The notes beneath the pieces were generated by a model, which made no database searches, had not been told where the DNA came from, and saw only the letters and a program-made list of their open reading frames with translations. Position numbers and translations under genes: made by a program. Of a stretch of DNA of 64,000 nucleotides, positions 50,060-58,461 are shown one piece after another; the stretch's first letter is position 1, and every line of letters starts with the position of its first letter. The stretch comes from Acetobacterium fimetarium (lineage in GTDB: Bacteria; Bacillota; Clostridia; Eubacteriales; Eubacteriaceae). Where the stretch lies: positions 147,339 to 211,338 of the forward strand of contig NZ_WJBC01000003.1 in NCBI RefSeq assembly GCF_014284475.1, read 5' to 3'.

Positions 50060-50653
50060 TTACTCACAATTATTTGCCAACTGCGTAATCGGGATGAATT
50101 TTCTGGGCGGAACCGGATGCTCACCGATCATTTTCTCCATCCAAACCATATCATACCAGGTTTCAAATTTATAGCCGCATTTTGTAAAATGTCCGACTAT
50201 TTTATACCCCATCTGCTCGTGAAAACCGATACTTCCCGGATTCGGATAGGCAATGCAGGCGTTCAGGTTGATGATATGCTGTCTTTTCAGGGTTTCTTCC
50301 AGGGCATTGTAGAGTTTTTTTCCGATTCCCTTCGCTTTGCTGTCCGGCCTGACGTAAACTGTCACTTCAACCGCCCAGTCGTAAGCGGCCCGCCCCTTAA
50401 AGGCAGATGCGTAGGTATAGCCGACAATTTTATCATCAAGTACTGCAACCAGATAGGGGTATTTTGTCAGCGTTCGTTTTATCCGCCCTTTAAAATCAGC
50501 GATGGTGGGAATCTCGTATTCAAAGGTAATGGCCGTATCCGTCACATAGGGCGCATAAATATCCAGAAGTTCTTGCGCATCAGCCTCGGTTGCGATGCGA
50601 ATTGTAATATCATGATTCATTTTTATTGCCTCCAGTCTGTCCGTTCTATTCAA
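50060..50653 (-). CDS. GNAT family N-acetyltransferase, PAT-like
   Basis: A 197-residue acetyltransferase similar to phosphinothricin/methionine-sulfone acetyltransferases. Seen: ITIRIATEADAQELLDIYAPYV, ITFEYEIPTIADFKGRI, the acetyl-CoA loop PDSKAKGIGKKLYNALEETL, and NLNACIAYPNPGSIGFHEQMGY. It would acetylate a small amine such as an amino-acid analogue; the substrate is not known. A 260-base gap upstream holds the promoter of the plus-strand GGDEF-EAL gene. Confidence 0.9.
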   Translation of the reverse strand: MNRTDRLEAIKMNHDITIRIATEADAQELLDIYAPYVTDTAITFEYEIPTIADFKGRIKRTLTKYPYLVAVLDDKIVGYTYASAFKGRAAYDWAVEVTVYVRPDSKAKGIGKKLYNALEETLKRQHIINLNACIAYPNPGSIGFHEQMGYKIVGHFTKCGYKFETWYDMVWMEKMIGEHPVPPRKFIPITQLANNCE

Positions 50654-50843
50654 TCAATCAGTAAACGAACCATCAACCGGCTCCATTTTTCGCACGCTAA
50701 CCCGGTTGTGGCAATCCACTTTGGAATTTATCTAATTTTAGATTACCCAGCTCCGCTTTTCAATGAAATTATGCTAAAACAGAAAAAAAACTGGAAAAAG
50801 ATCTAAAAAATTGGATTTGGCGAAAAAAACGCTTACAATTCAG

Positions 50844-50872
50844 TTGTGTCTAACTTTATAAAAAGATATAAT
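50844..50872 (+). promoter_or_regulatory. Sigma-A promoter of the first GGDEF-EAL gene
   Basis: Plus strand -35 TTGTGT (50844-50849), 17-base spacer, perfect -10 TATAAT (50867-50872), about 42 bases before the ATG with ACGGAG as ribosome binding site. Confidence 0.7.
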
Positions 50873-50913
50873 AGAATTCATAAAGTAACGCTTGACCCGG
50901 AACGGAGAAAATA

Positions 50914-53325
50914 ATGTTTAAAAAGAACACCCTTCATTTTAAGTTGAATCTATTTATTCTCAGCATTATTTTTTTAATTGTCACCATCGGATTCATTATC
51001 GCCATCAATATTTTCTTTTCCATCTATGAAGACGATGTGACCCATAACATTTCAACAGGGGTTTCTCAATTCAAAGAAATTGTGATTGACCATCATAAAA
51101 CACAGCTTCTGTCCTTTACCGAGGGACTGGTGGATCCTTCCACTCACCTGCTTTCACAAAAAGACGCCATCAGCGAACAGGACGTACAGAAATATATCGT
51201 TTATGCAAATAACACCGGGGTTGAATTTGTTCAACTCAGCAGTGCCGGTACGGTGTTGTATCAAACCCTCGCCTGTGAGCAGCGTGTTCTGGACATGGCT
51301 TCACAAAAATCCGATCCGAATAACACCGAACCCACTTTATGGGTAGATGGCAGTGCGGAAACGGGATTGCATTTGTTCTGCCGCTATCCCATCATCGACG
51401 CCAATAAAAAGACGATCGGCAGCATTCTGGTTGGACAGCCAATTGCCAATCAGGATATTGTTGAATATATCAAAAGCACGACATCTCTCGATGCGACCAT
51501 TTTTGCCGGAAACAAACGCATTGCAACCACCATTATGAAAAACGATGTGAATCAGGTCGGCACCACACTGGACGGTTCCATCGCCGCCACGGTTCTTGAT
51601 CAGGGCGATGAGTATTATGGGAAAGCCAAGATCTTGGGTGAACCCTATATGGTTGCTTATGTTCCTGTTTTAAATTCAGACCAGCAACCGGTGGGTGCCT
51701 TGTTTTTAGGCAAATCCATGCTCTCCATCTATACCATGCGAAACCATATCGTGATATCGCTTTCAATTTTAGGCGTTCTTTTGTTTATTGTGTTTTACGG
51801 CTTCTCGAATCGCTGGCTGAAAAACAATGTCACCGCGCCCATTCGCTGGGTTGCCGATGCAATGAAAACAATTTCCGCAAATGAATATGCCATTATCGAA
51901 AATATGCCGAAGGCGAAAAACGAGGAAATCGATATTCTTCAGACCACCATGCAGACAATGGTTGCAAAACTGGTGGCCGGGCAGAAAAAGCTGGAAACGG
52001 CGGCTTATATTGATGCCATTACCGGTTTGCCAAATCGCGTCTTTCTTTATGAAAAATACAACAGCAATCCGCTGATTAAGAATCAGGACGCCTTGTCTGT
52101 CGTCTATTATCTTGATGTGGACAATTTAAAATACATCAATAATTTATTTGGTCATCGTATCGGGGATGGCCTGCTGATTCAAATGGGAACGGTTTTAAAA
52201 GGTCTGATAAAGGAATGGCCTGAATATGAAGTATACCGTATTTCCGGAGATGAATTTGCCATCTGCAAAGAAGGCTATTATGACCGTGACGCTGTGACGA
52301 ATTTATCCAAGTTGATCCTTTCCGTTTTTGAAAAGGCCTTTACCGTCTATGATCAAAGCGTCAGTGCGAGTGTCAGCATCGGCATTTCCTATAACGACAG
52401 TTGCAACGGCACACGATGCGAAGTCTGCACGGAAAAATGCAAGGATGACCTGGAAATGCTGCTGAAGAAAGCGGAACTCGCCATGAACCGGGTCAAGATG
52501 AATGGAAAAAACAATTTCATGATCTTTGATCCTTCAATGAATGAAGCGATTCAACGCAAAGCCTCGCTGCAGCAGGATTTGAAACTGGCAATGAAAAACG
52601 AGGAACTGGAACTATATTATCAGCCGAAATTCGATCTGGAACTGAACCGTTATGATGGTATGGAAGCGCTGATAAGATGGAATCATCCCGTCCGCGGGTT
52701 TATCCCCCCCTTCGAATTCATTAAGATTGCCGAAGAGTCCAATCTCATCGTCGAATTAGGAAACTGGATCCTTGAAAAATCCTGTCGCTTCATCATGGAA
52801 TACAACCAGGTTCACCATTCGGATTACTGTGTCTCCGTCAATGTCTCAACGATCCAGCTTCTGAATGAGGATTTTGAAAAAAGCGTATTGAATATTCTCG
52901 AAGCAACCGGGCTGAATCCTGACTATCTTGAACTGGAAATTACAGAGACAGTGTTTATGCACTCGATGGATATTGCCTATGAAAAGCTCAATTTTTTCAG
53001 AGAGAAGCATATCAATATTGCCCTGGACGATTTCGGAACCGGCTATTCTTCCCTGACCTACTTGAAATCACTTCCCATCACAACGGTAAAACTTGACAAA
53101 TCATTTGTGGATGACATCGCCTATAATGATATTTCTTTTGAAGTTGTGGATAACGTCATCCAGATTGCCCGCAGCATCGGACTGACCATCGTGGTGGAAG
53201 GCGTAGAAACAAAAGAACAGCTCCAGATTTTAAAGAGTTTGCGCTGTCATAAGATACAGGGCTACTATTTTTCGAAACCCGTTTCTGATCTGGAACTGCC
53301 GCTGGTGCTCGATCAGTACGAATAG
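50914..53325 (+). CDS. Cache-GGDEF-EAL c-di-GMP protein
   Basis: An 803-residue membrane sensor for c-di-GMP turnover. Helix 1 (about 15-37), extracytoplasmic Cache-like domain (about 38-275), helix 2 (about 278-298), HAMP-like linker, GGDEF domain (about 365-535) with the signature changed to SGDEF (444-448), and EAL domain (about 555-800) with EALIRW (584-589), VNVS, EITET, DDFGTGYSS (from 705), KLDKSF, VVEGVET and QGYYFSKP all present. The phosphodiesterase looks active; the cyclase is uncertain. Four cysteines (497, 502, 505, 509; CNGTRCEVCTEKC) lie inside the GGDEF domain, which is unusual. Confidence 0.93.
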   Translation: MFKKNTLHFKLNLFILSIIFLIVTIGFIIAINIFFSIYEDDVTHNISTGVSQFKEIVIDHHKTQLLSFTEGLVDPSTHLLSQKDAISEQDVQKYIVYANNTGVEFVQLSSAGTVLYQTLACEQRVLDMASQKSDPNNTEPTLWVDGSAETGLHLFCRYPIIDANKKTIGSILVGQPIANQDIVEYIKSTTSLDATIFAGNKRIATTIMKNDVNQVGTTLDGSIAATVLDQGDEYYGKAKILGEPYMVAYVPVLNSDQQPVGALFLGKSMLSIYTMRNHIVISLSILGVLLFIVFYGFSNRWLKNNVTAPIRWVADAMKTISANEYAIIENMPKAKNEEIDILQTTMQTMVAKLVAGQKKLETAAYIDAITGLPNRVFLYEKYNSNPLIKNQDALSVVYYLDVDNLKYINNLFGHRIGDGLLIQMGTVLKGLIKEWPEYEVYRISGDEFAICKEGYYDRDAVTNLSKLILSVFEKAFTVYDQSVSASVSIGISYNDSCNGTRCEVCTEKCKDDLEMLLKKAELAMNRVKMNGKNNFMIFDPSMNEAIQRKASLQQDLKLAMKNEELELYYQPKFDLELNRYDGMEALIRWNHPVRGFIPPFEFIKIAEESNLIVELGNWILEKSCRFIMEYNQVHHSDYCVSVNVSTIQLLNEDFEKSVLNILEATGLNPDYLELEITETVFMHSMDIAYEKLNFFREKHINIALDDFGTGYSSLTYLKSLPITTVKLDKSFVDDIAYNDISFEVVDNVIQIARSIGLTIVVEGVETKEQLQILKSLRCHKIQGYYFSKPVSDLELPLVLDQYE

Positions 53326-53348
53326 CCGCCGATCAATAGCAGCTTAGC

Positions 53349-53380
53349 GCCTGCTCAAATACCCGGGTATTTGAGCAGGC
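53349..53380 (+). terminator. Perfect 32-bp palindrome, terminator of the GGDEF-EAL gene
   Basis: Two 16-base arms with no spacer (53349-53364 and 53365-53380; one arm GCCTGCTCAAATACCC), then ACTTGTCTTTATT on the plus strand. It lies 24 bases after the stop codon. Confidence 0.75.
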
Positions 53381-53503
53381 ACTTGTCTTTATTCTGACCG
53401 CTCCATTGATACACCAAAATCTGCGCGACTTCTGTATCCTGCGATCATTTTACAAATTCATTACAAACGTTTACATTCTGTCTATGTACTTTTTGCGAAT
53501 TGG

Positions 53504-53512
53504 TGTTATAAT
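53504..53512 (+). promoter_or_regulatory. Extended -10 promoter of the candidate ncRNA
   Basis: TG-T-TATAAT, a perfect extended -10 element (TG at 53504-53505, TATAAT at 53507-53512). The -35 region is poor, which extended -10 promoters tolerate. The predicted start is near 53519. No open reading frame follows. Confidence 0.65.
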
Positions 53513-53518
53513 GAAGAC

Positions 53519-54121
53519 GAATCAAAGATCAGACAAACTTTTCCAGGCTGAATGATTTCGATCATTGAAAATCAAACAACTCCTTAACCGACCTGGTAGA
53601 ATCAATAAAAAAGCGGAAAAGAATGAGTATCAAATCCCCACTCAAAAACCTGATTTTATCAATCACTAAGTTATGATGTGCCGCACACTTTTAGAACAAG
53701 TATCCGCAGCCATCCAAAATCGGGAAAGATTAGTTTAAGATCGGTATTCGTATTATGGAAAACACATCTCAACAAACAATCGAAATGGGAAGGTATCCAT
53801 AATAAAAAATAACAGATCAAGAATGAAACATCCTCCTGAAAAGACAAAGTGATTAAAGGGTAAACGGGAAAGATTTGGACGAAAGAACAGATCATTCTGA
53901 AATTGATGACATTGGAAAAAGACCGGACATAACTGACAGAAAAAATTTCCAATTGAAAAAGTAAGATAATTCCTGACCGTTAAGCGAAGCGTTGATGCCG
54001 GAAAAGTCAAAATAAGATTTTTGATACAAAGAAAGAGGTGAGTCGGACAAGATGACAACAGAGATTGTAAGCTGAAGCCGGTTCTGCAAATAAAAATGTA
54101 GAATCGGCTTTCAGCATTTTT
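53519..54121 (+). ncRNA. Candidate large structured noncoding RNA (about 600 nt), family unknown
   Basis: The 884-base gap 53326-54209 has a perfect extended -10 promoter and a strong plus-strand terminator about 600 bases later, with no plus-strand open frame over 60 codons between. The strand is purine-rich, with GGGAAA, GGAAAA and CGAAA stretches common in structured RNA loops. Local folds: a 6-bp stem AATGAT-TTCG-ATCATT (53551-53566, UUCG tetraloop) inside CCAGG/CCTGG (53543-53547, 53592-53596), and a 9-bp stem TATTATGGA/TCCATAATA (53751-53759, 53796-53804). CGGGAAAGATT occurs twice (53720, 53865). I cannot match it to OLE, ROOL, GOLLD, RNase P, tmRNA or 6S by eye. Confidence 0.5.
54071..54121 (+). 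terminator. Plus-strand terminator of the candidate ncRNA
   Basis: Stem GCTGAAGCCGGTTCT (54071-54085) / AGAATCGGCTTTCAGC (54100-54115), one bulge and one mismatch, followed by ATTTTTTGTT on the plus strand. The minus side has no T tract, so it does not serve the malic enzyme gene. It implies a plus-strand transcript ending here. Confidence 0.85.
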
Positions 54122-54209
54122 TGTTATTGATTTGTGGTCATCTTTCTGATGAAACGCTGTCAAAAGCCCCGCTGCAACTAACGGTGTGCGATGATGAGCA
54201 CCGCCTCAA

Positions 54210-55388
54210 TTAAAGCAGTCTGGCCACACCGGAATCAACAGCCGCCTGATGCACGGCTTTGGCCACAGCCTTACCAACTTGTGGATCGAAGGCTGGCACA
54301 ATGATATAGTCGGCGCTGAGCTCCTCCGCGCGAATCAAGCCGGCGATCGCTTCTGCGGCCGCAACCTTCATCGCTTCGTTGATGTCACTGGCTCTGGCAT
54401 CCAATGCGCCTCTGAAAATACCCGGGAATGCCAAAACATTGTTGATCTGGTTGGGATAATCTGACCGTCCCGTTCCCACTACCCTGGCTCCTGCTTTTAA
54501 TGCGAGTTCCGGGTCAATTTCGGGATCCGGATTGGCCATCGGCAAGACAATAGCATCTTCCGCCATCGAATGCACCATTTCCCCGGTGACGATTCCTGGC
54601 GCGGAAACCCCGATGAAAATATCGGCCCCCTTCATGGCATCAGCCAGTGTCCCTTTTATCCGGTTCTTATTGGTCATATCCGCAATTTCCTGATGAACCC
54701 AGTTGCTGTATGTTTCTCCACCGCAGAGAATTCCCTTGCTGCTGCAGGCGATAATATCCTTGACGCCGACATTCAACAGCATCTTGATGATCGCCGATCC
54801 GGCTGCTCCGGCGCCGCTCATGGCAACTGTCACGTCTTCCCATTTTTTTCCAACCACTTTCAGGGCATTGATCAGCGCCGCTGTCACCACCACTGCCGTA
54901 CCGTGCTGGTCATCATGAAAAACCGGGATGTCCATTTCCTCTTTCAGTCTTCTCTCAATTTCCGCACATCTCGGGGAGGCGATATCCTCCAGATTGATGC
55001 CGCCGAAAACCGGTTCAATCATTTTGACGGTATTGATGATGACCTCCACATCTTTGGATGGAATGCAGATGGGAAAAGCATCCACGCCGCCGAATTCTTT
55101 GAACAGAACGGCTTTGCCTTCCATAACCGGCAGCGCGGCTTCCGGGCCGATGTCGCCCAACCCCAATACCGCGGAACCGTCGGTGACCACCGCCACAGTA
55201 TTTCCTTTTCCGGTGTACTTATAGACATCTTCCCTGTTTTTGTGGATCATTCGGCAGGGCTCGGCCACACCCGGGGTATAGGCGACAGATAGATCGTATT
55301 TGTTTTTTACCGGAACCTTGCTGTCGATGCTCAGTTTGCCTTTCCACTCTTCATGTAGTCTTAACGCATCCTCTTTTATTCCCATCAT
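54210..55388 (-). CDS. Malic enzyme, NAD(P)-dependent
   Basis: A 392-residue oxidative decarboxylase of malate to pyruvate and CO2. N-terminal LSVAYTPGVAEPCRMIHKN, VAVVTDGSAVLGLGDIGPEA, EDIASPRCAEIERRLKEEMDIPVFHDDQHGTAVV (metal site) and the Rossmann motif VAMSGAGAAGSAII, MANPDPEI. Length matches the short bacterial form without a phosphotransacetylase domain. Two adjacent ATGs are possible (55388, 55385); the second is better spaced from GGAGGG. It lies 15 bases after the LRR gene. Confidence 0.95.
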   Translation of the reverse strand: MMGIKEDALRLHEEWKGKLSIDSKVPVKNKYDLSVAYTPGVAEPCRMIHKNREDVYKYTGKGNTVAVVTDGSAVLGLGDIGPEAALPVMEGKAVLFKEFGGVDAFPICIPSKDVEVIINTVKMIEPVFGGINLEDIASPRCAEIERRLKEEMDIPVFHDDQHGTAVVVTAALINALKVVGKKWEDVTVAMSGAGAAGSAIIKMLLNVGVKDIIACSSKGILCGGETYSNWVHQEIADMTNKNRIKGTLADAMKGADIFIGVSAPGIVTGEMVHSMAEDAIVLPMANPDPEIDPELALKAGARVVGTGRSDYPNQINNVLAFPGIFRGALDARASDINEAMKVAAAEAIAGLIRAEELSADYIIVPAFDPQVGKAVAKAVHQAAVDSGVARLL

Positions 55389-55403
55389 ACCCTCCTTTAA
55401 TAA

Positions 55404-55904
55404 TTATTTCCGATGCAGCACCACATTCGGGCTGCCTTCAAAAGCTTGGTCATCAATTTCCTTAATCGTTGTCGGTAAATATACATCGGTCAGCTGCGCG
55501 CAATCCTTAAATGCCCAGGCCAGAATTTTTTCTGTCCCCTCGTTGATCTTGACCGTCTTCAACTGATCGCACTGGTTAAACGCGAATGAAGCGATCCGTG
55601 TCACACTTCCGGGTATCTCGATTTCTTCGATGCCGCATCTGGTCATTGCATACTGCCAAAAATCCTTCAGGTTTGATGGCAGCTTCACTTGCTTCAGGTT
55701 TTCGCAGCCGTCAAAAACAAAGCCGCCAATTTCAATGACTGAATCCGGGAACTCGGCACGTTCCAATTCTTTGTTTCCTTTGAAAATATCATCGTACACC
55801 ACCAGAATATCCTGATCAACCGGCATGATAGCCTCTTTGCCATCACCCTTGCATTCCATCAGGCAGACGCCAAAATCTTCCTTTTTATAATAATAATGAT
55901 ACAT
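55404..55904 (-). CDS. BspA-type leucine-rich repeat protein, cytoplasmic
   Basis: A 166-residue protein with four or five LRR_5 repeats (AEFPDSVIEIGGFVFDGCENLKQVKLPSNL, EIEIPGSVTRIASFAFNQCDQLKTVKI, TEKILAWAFKDCAQLTDVYLPTTIKEI). I start at MYHYYYKKEDFG (55904) because GAGGAG lies 7 bases upstream; the frame is open 8 residues further. There is no signal peptide, so it is probably intracellular, unlike secreted BspA proteins. Possibly co-transcribed with malic enzyme. Function unknown. Confidence 0.8.
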   Translation of the reverse strand: MYHYYYKKEDFGVCLMECKGDGKEAIMPVDQDILVVYDDIFKGNKELERAEFPDSVIEIGGFVFDGCENLKQVKLPSNLKDFWQYAMTRCGIEEIEIPGSVTRIASFAFNQCDQLKTVKINEGTEKILAWAFKDCAQLTDVYLPTTIKEIDDQAFEGSPNVVLHRK

Positions 55905-56051
55905 TTTTTTCTCCTCTTCAATCGTCATTATACCGAAAAATAAAACAATGCTTTTATTTTATAGCAAACATCCCACTTTGTAAATGATAACAGGTATCGA
56001 AAGTTGGCCATCGGTTCTTTTCTGAAATCTGCCTCAAAGTCAAGATTACCC

Positions 56052-57512
56052 TCACTTCTTTATTTCTTCCAGTATGACGATATCTTCCCGGCGGCTTTTC
56101 CGATTCAACAAGCGGTAGGCCGTTAAAACTGCACCAATCATGCAAATTGCCGCCGCGACGATATACACAATGCTCATGCCGTATACAAATGCGTCATTTC
56201 TTCCCACCACATAATCCGTCACCGGATAGCCGATCTTATCACTCATTCGGTTGTACAACAGGGTGGTAGACAGGGCGATCCCGCAGACCATTCCCAGATT
56301 TCTTATCAGTGCGTTCGTGCTCCCGGCAATGCCCAGTTTATGCTTTGGCACCGTGGACATGATCAGCGAATTATTGGGTGACTGGAACAATCCATTTCCC
56401 ACTGATAACACCGCGATATAAATCACAATGATTGTCAGGGAAGAATGATCGTTTAAGGTGGACATCAACAGCAACGCCAGACTTGTCATCAATAATCCGG
56501 CAAACGTCAGCATTTCTGAACCGATTTTGTCGGACAGATAACCGGAAAACGGTGACACCACCGTCAAAATAATCGGCGATATCATCAGCACCAAACCGGC
56601 AAAAGACGGCGAATACGCCAGCACATCCTGAAAATAGAAAGGCTGAATGATGTTGGTGCAGAATATGGCGACAAAAGTCAGAAATCCGCAAAACAGACTC
56701 AGCGAAAACAGTTTGTTCTTGAAAATTTCCAGATCCAGCAGCGGTTCAGCCTTCTTCTTTTCCACCAGAACAAAGGCGATAAACGCGATGATGGCAATGA
56801 AAAAACCGGATAAAACGATCGGCTGGCTGAATCCAATTTCCTGACCTTTACCAATGGCGGCAAACAAAGGAATGATGGCAAGCATAAACAATACCGCGCC
56901 TGTCACATCCAATTTTCCGGCCACCGTTCGGTTGCTTTTAGGAAGTATCTTAAGCGCCAGAAAGAAAATGATGCAGCCGACAGGGACATTAATTAAGAAG
57001 ATGTATTCCCAGCTGAAAGCACCGACGATCAGTCCACCCAATGGCGGGCCAACCAGCGATCCTAAAGCAACAAAAGTACCGGTTGTACCAAGCGCTCTGC
57101 CTCTTTCATTTGCCGGAAATACAGCTGTGATAATCCCCTGATTATTTGCCATACAGCCCGCGGCGCCAATTCCCTGGATGATTCTGGCCAGGACCAGAAG
57201 GGAAAAGGAACTGGTCAAACCGCAGAATAAGGACCCCAACGTGAAGAGCACCAGCCCAAACTTGAAGACTCGCACCTTGCCCAGTATATCCCCCAGCCTT
57301 CCAAAAACCAGAATTGTCGCTGCGATGACAATTAAATAACTGGTTACAATCAATTGAATGCCTGATGTTGTGACATCCAGAACTTTTGACATGACTGGCA
57401 ATGCCACATTGACAATGCTGCCATCCAGGGTGCACATAAACGTGACCATCACGACGACGAATAAAATCAGCCATCTGTTTTTGTTAATATTATTATTAAT
57501 TTCCTGCTCCAT
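56052..57512 (-). CDS. MFS transporter, DHA2 (EmrB/QacA) family
   Basis: A 486-residue drug exporter with 14 membrane segments. Motif D1 is LDGSIVNVALPVMSKVLD, motif A is FGRLGDILGKVRVFKFG, and motif C is GALGTTGTFVALGSLVGPPLGGLIVG-like around residues 140-165. Proton-coupled export of drugs or metabolites. The MarR regulator gene is 30 bases upstream and the pair shares one promoter with operator boxes. Confidence 0.93.
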   Translation of the reverse strand: MEQEINNNINKNRWLILFVVVMVTFMCTLDGSIVNVALPVMSKVLDVTTSGIQLIVTSYLIVIAATILVFGRLGDILGKVRVFKFGLVLFTLGSLFCGLTSSFSLLVLARIIQGIGAAGCMANNQGIITAVFPANERGRALGTTGTFVALGSLVGPPLGGLIVGAFSWEYIFLINVPVGCIIFFLALKILPKSNRTVAGKLDVTGAVLFMLAIIPLFAAIGKGQEIGFSQPIVLSGFFIAIIAFIAFVLVEKKKAEPLLDLEIFKNKLFSLSLFCGFLTFVAIFCTNIIQPFYFQDVLAYSPSFAGLVLMISPIILTVVSPFSGYLSDKIGSEMLTFAGLLMTSLALLLMSTLNDHSSLTIIVIYIAVLSVGNGLFQSPNNSLIMSTVPKHKLGIAGSTNALIRNLGMVCGIALSTTLLYNRMSDKIGYPVTDYVVGRNDAFVYGMSIVYIVAAAICMIGAVLTAYRLLNRKSRREDIVILEEIKK

Positions 57513-57542
57513 TTTTTCTCCTGGTTTTTATTTTGTTAATCA

Positions 57543-57977
57543 TCATCTGTTGAGTTCTCTCGCATTTGTCAGCATTTTTTTTAAAGAGTTGACGGTATTG
57601 ATTTTCTCCTGATCATCCATATCGGCAGTCATCAACCGAACCAACGCATGAATTTCATCCAGGATGTTCTCAATGACAACGCTGGCTTTTGGCGTCAGAT
57701 AGATATTATTGGCCCGATGATCGCTTTCATCTTTATTTCTCTCTAAATAACCCAGTTTGATCAGTTTTGTGACGGTCCGCGTTGTCATTGCCTTGTCATA
57801 ACCCAGTTTCTCACTGATCATATTCTGATTGATGCCGTCCTTGTGCCGCAACATCAGCAAATACGGGTACGAACCGCTGCTTAATTCATATTTCTTCAGG
57901 ACCTTATCCAAATACACTTGTGTGGTTCTGAAAATTTTATTATTCAGCTTAAGCAACTGCATAATTTCTTCTTCCAA
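57543..57977 (-). CDS. MarR family transcriptional regulator
   Basis: A 144-residue winged-helix regulator: KYELSSGSYPYLLMLRHKDGINQNMISEKLGYDKAMTTRTVTKLIKLGYLERNKDESDHRANNIYLT is the full MarR core with the DxRxxxxxLT wing. First gene of the marR-MFS operon; probably represses it and releases it on ligand binding. Confidence 0.92.
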   Translation of the reverse strand: MEEEIMQLLKLNNKIFRTTQVYLDKVLKKYELSSGSYPYLLMLRHKDGINQNMISEKLGYDKAMTTRTVTKLIKLGYLERNKDESDHRANNIYLTPKASVVIENILDEIHALVRLMTADMDDQEKINTVNSLKKMLTNARELNR

Positions 57978-58113
57978 GATGTCGCCTCCTGTTTTATTTT
58001 TTAGTAATTGTTTTATTTAAAAAGCACCAACAGCAATTGCCCTACTGACGGTTTACGCTTAATCATTACCCGAATAGCGATCTATTTTGTAATCGCAGTC
58101 GAGCACCCATCAA

Positions 58114-58165
58114 TTGACTAATCAACTAAATTATAGGCCATTTTAATTGACTAGTCAATTAAAAT
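58114..58165 (-). promoter_or_regulatory. marR-MFS promoter with two MarR boxes
   Basis: Minus strand -35 TTGACT (58153-58158), 17-base spacer, perfect -10 TATAAT (58130-58135). A perfect 26-bp palindrome (58140-58165, core TTGACTAGTCAA) covers the -35 and most of the spacer; a second box TTGACTAATCAA (58114-58125) covers the predicted start site. Two boxes flanking the -10 indicate tight repression by the MarR protein. Confidence 0.82.
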
Positions 58166-58303
58166 TTGTTGTTCCAGAAAACAATCCGATCAAAGCATCC
58201 CCGAAGAACATTCCGAAACGATCCGTCCGGATACGCTCAAGAAATCCCAACGTCCGTCTGAAAATGCAATAAAGCGACGATTTTACTCCGTTATTGCTTT
58301 AGG

Positions 58304-58332
58304 TTGACATTTTAAGGTTTACATTATAAAAT
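58304..58332 (+). promoter_or_regulatory. Sigma-A promoter of the second GGDEF-EAL gene
   Basis: Plus strand perfect -35 TTGACA (58304-58309), 17-base spacer, -10 TAAAAT (58327-58332). The leader of about 120 bases before the TTG start holds a 7-bp hairpin AATTCAC/GTGAATT (about 58345-58366). I see no c-di-GMP riboswitch consensus in it. Confidence 0.7.
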
Positions 58333-58461
58333 TGAAAAGTGCTTAATTCACACTCCATGTGAATTCATCCCGATATATTTCATTATAAATTAAAACACTA
58401 GCAGAAATCAAAACAACAGAATACTATCGGAGTTTTCGGCTATTCGTGAAAGGAACCGCGC

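Noticed and set aside
53627..54027. Long-range helix GTATCAAA/TTTGATAC and others (AGTTATG/CATAACT, AGAATGA/TCATTCT) as proof of structure
   Set aside because: Several 7-8 bp matches are expected by chance in 600 nt, and the first competes with a local hairpin at 54007-54024. I kept them out of the evidence for the ncRNA.
53671..54163. Overlapping minus-strand open frames (93 and 136 codons) in the 53.3-54.2 kb gap
   Set aside because: They are F/L/S/C-rich complements of a purine-rich strand, overlap each other in different frames, have no convincing ribosome binding site and no family likeness, and end against the direction of the plus-strand terminator.
58333..58461. Possible c-di-GMP riboswitch in the leader of the second GGDEF-EAL gene
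   Set aside because: No GEMM-type consensus (GCAAA / GGUAG-like cores) is present; only a simple 7-bp hairpin.
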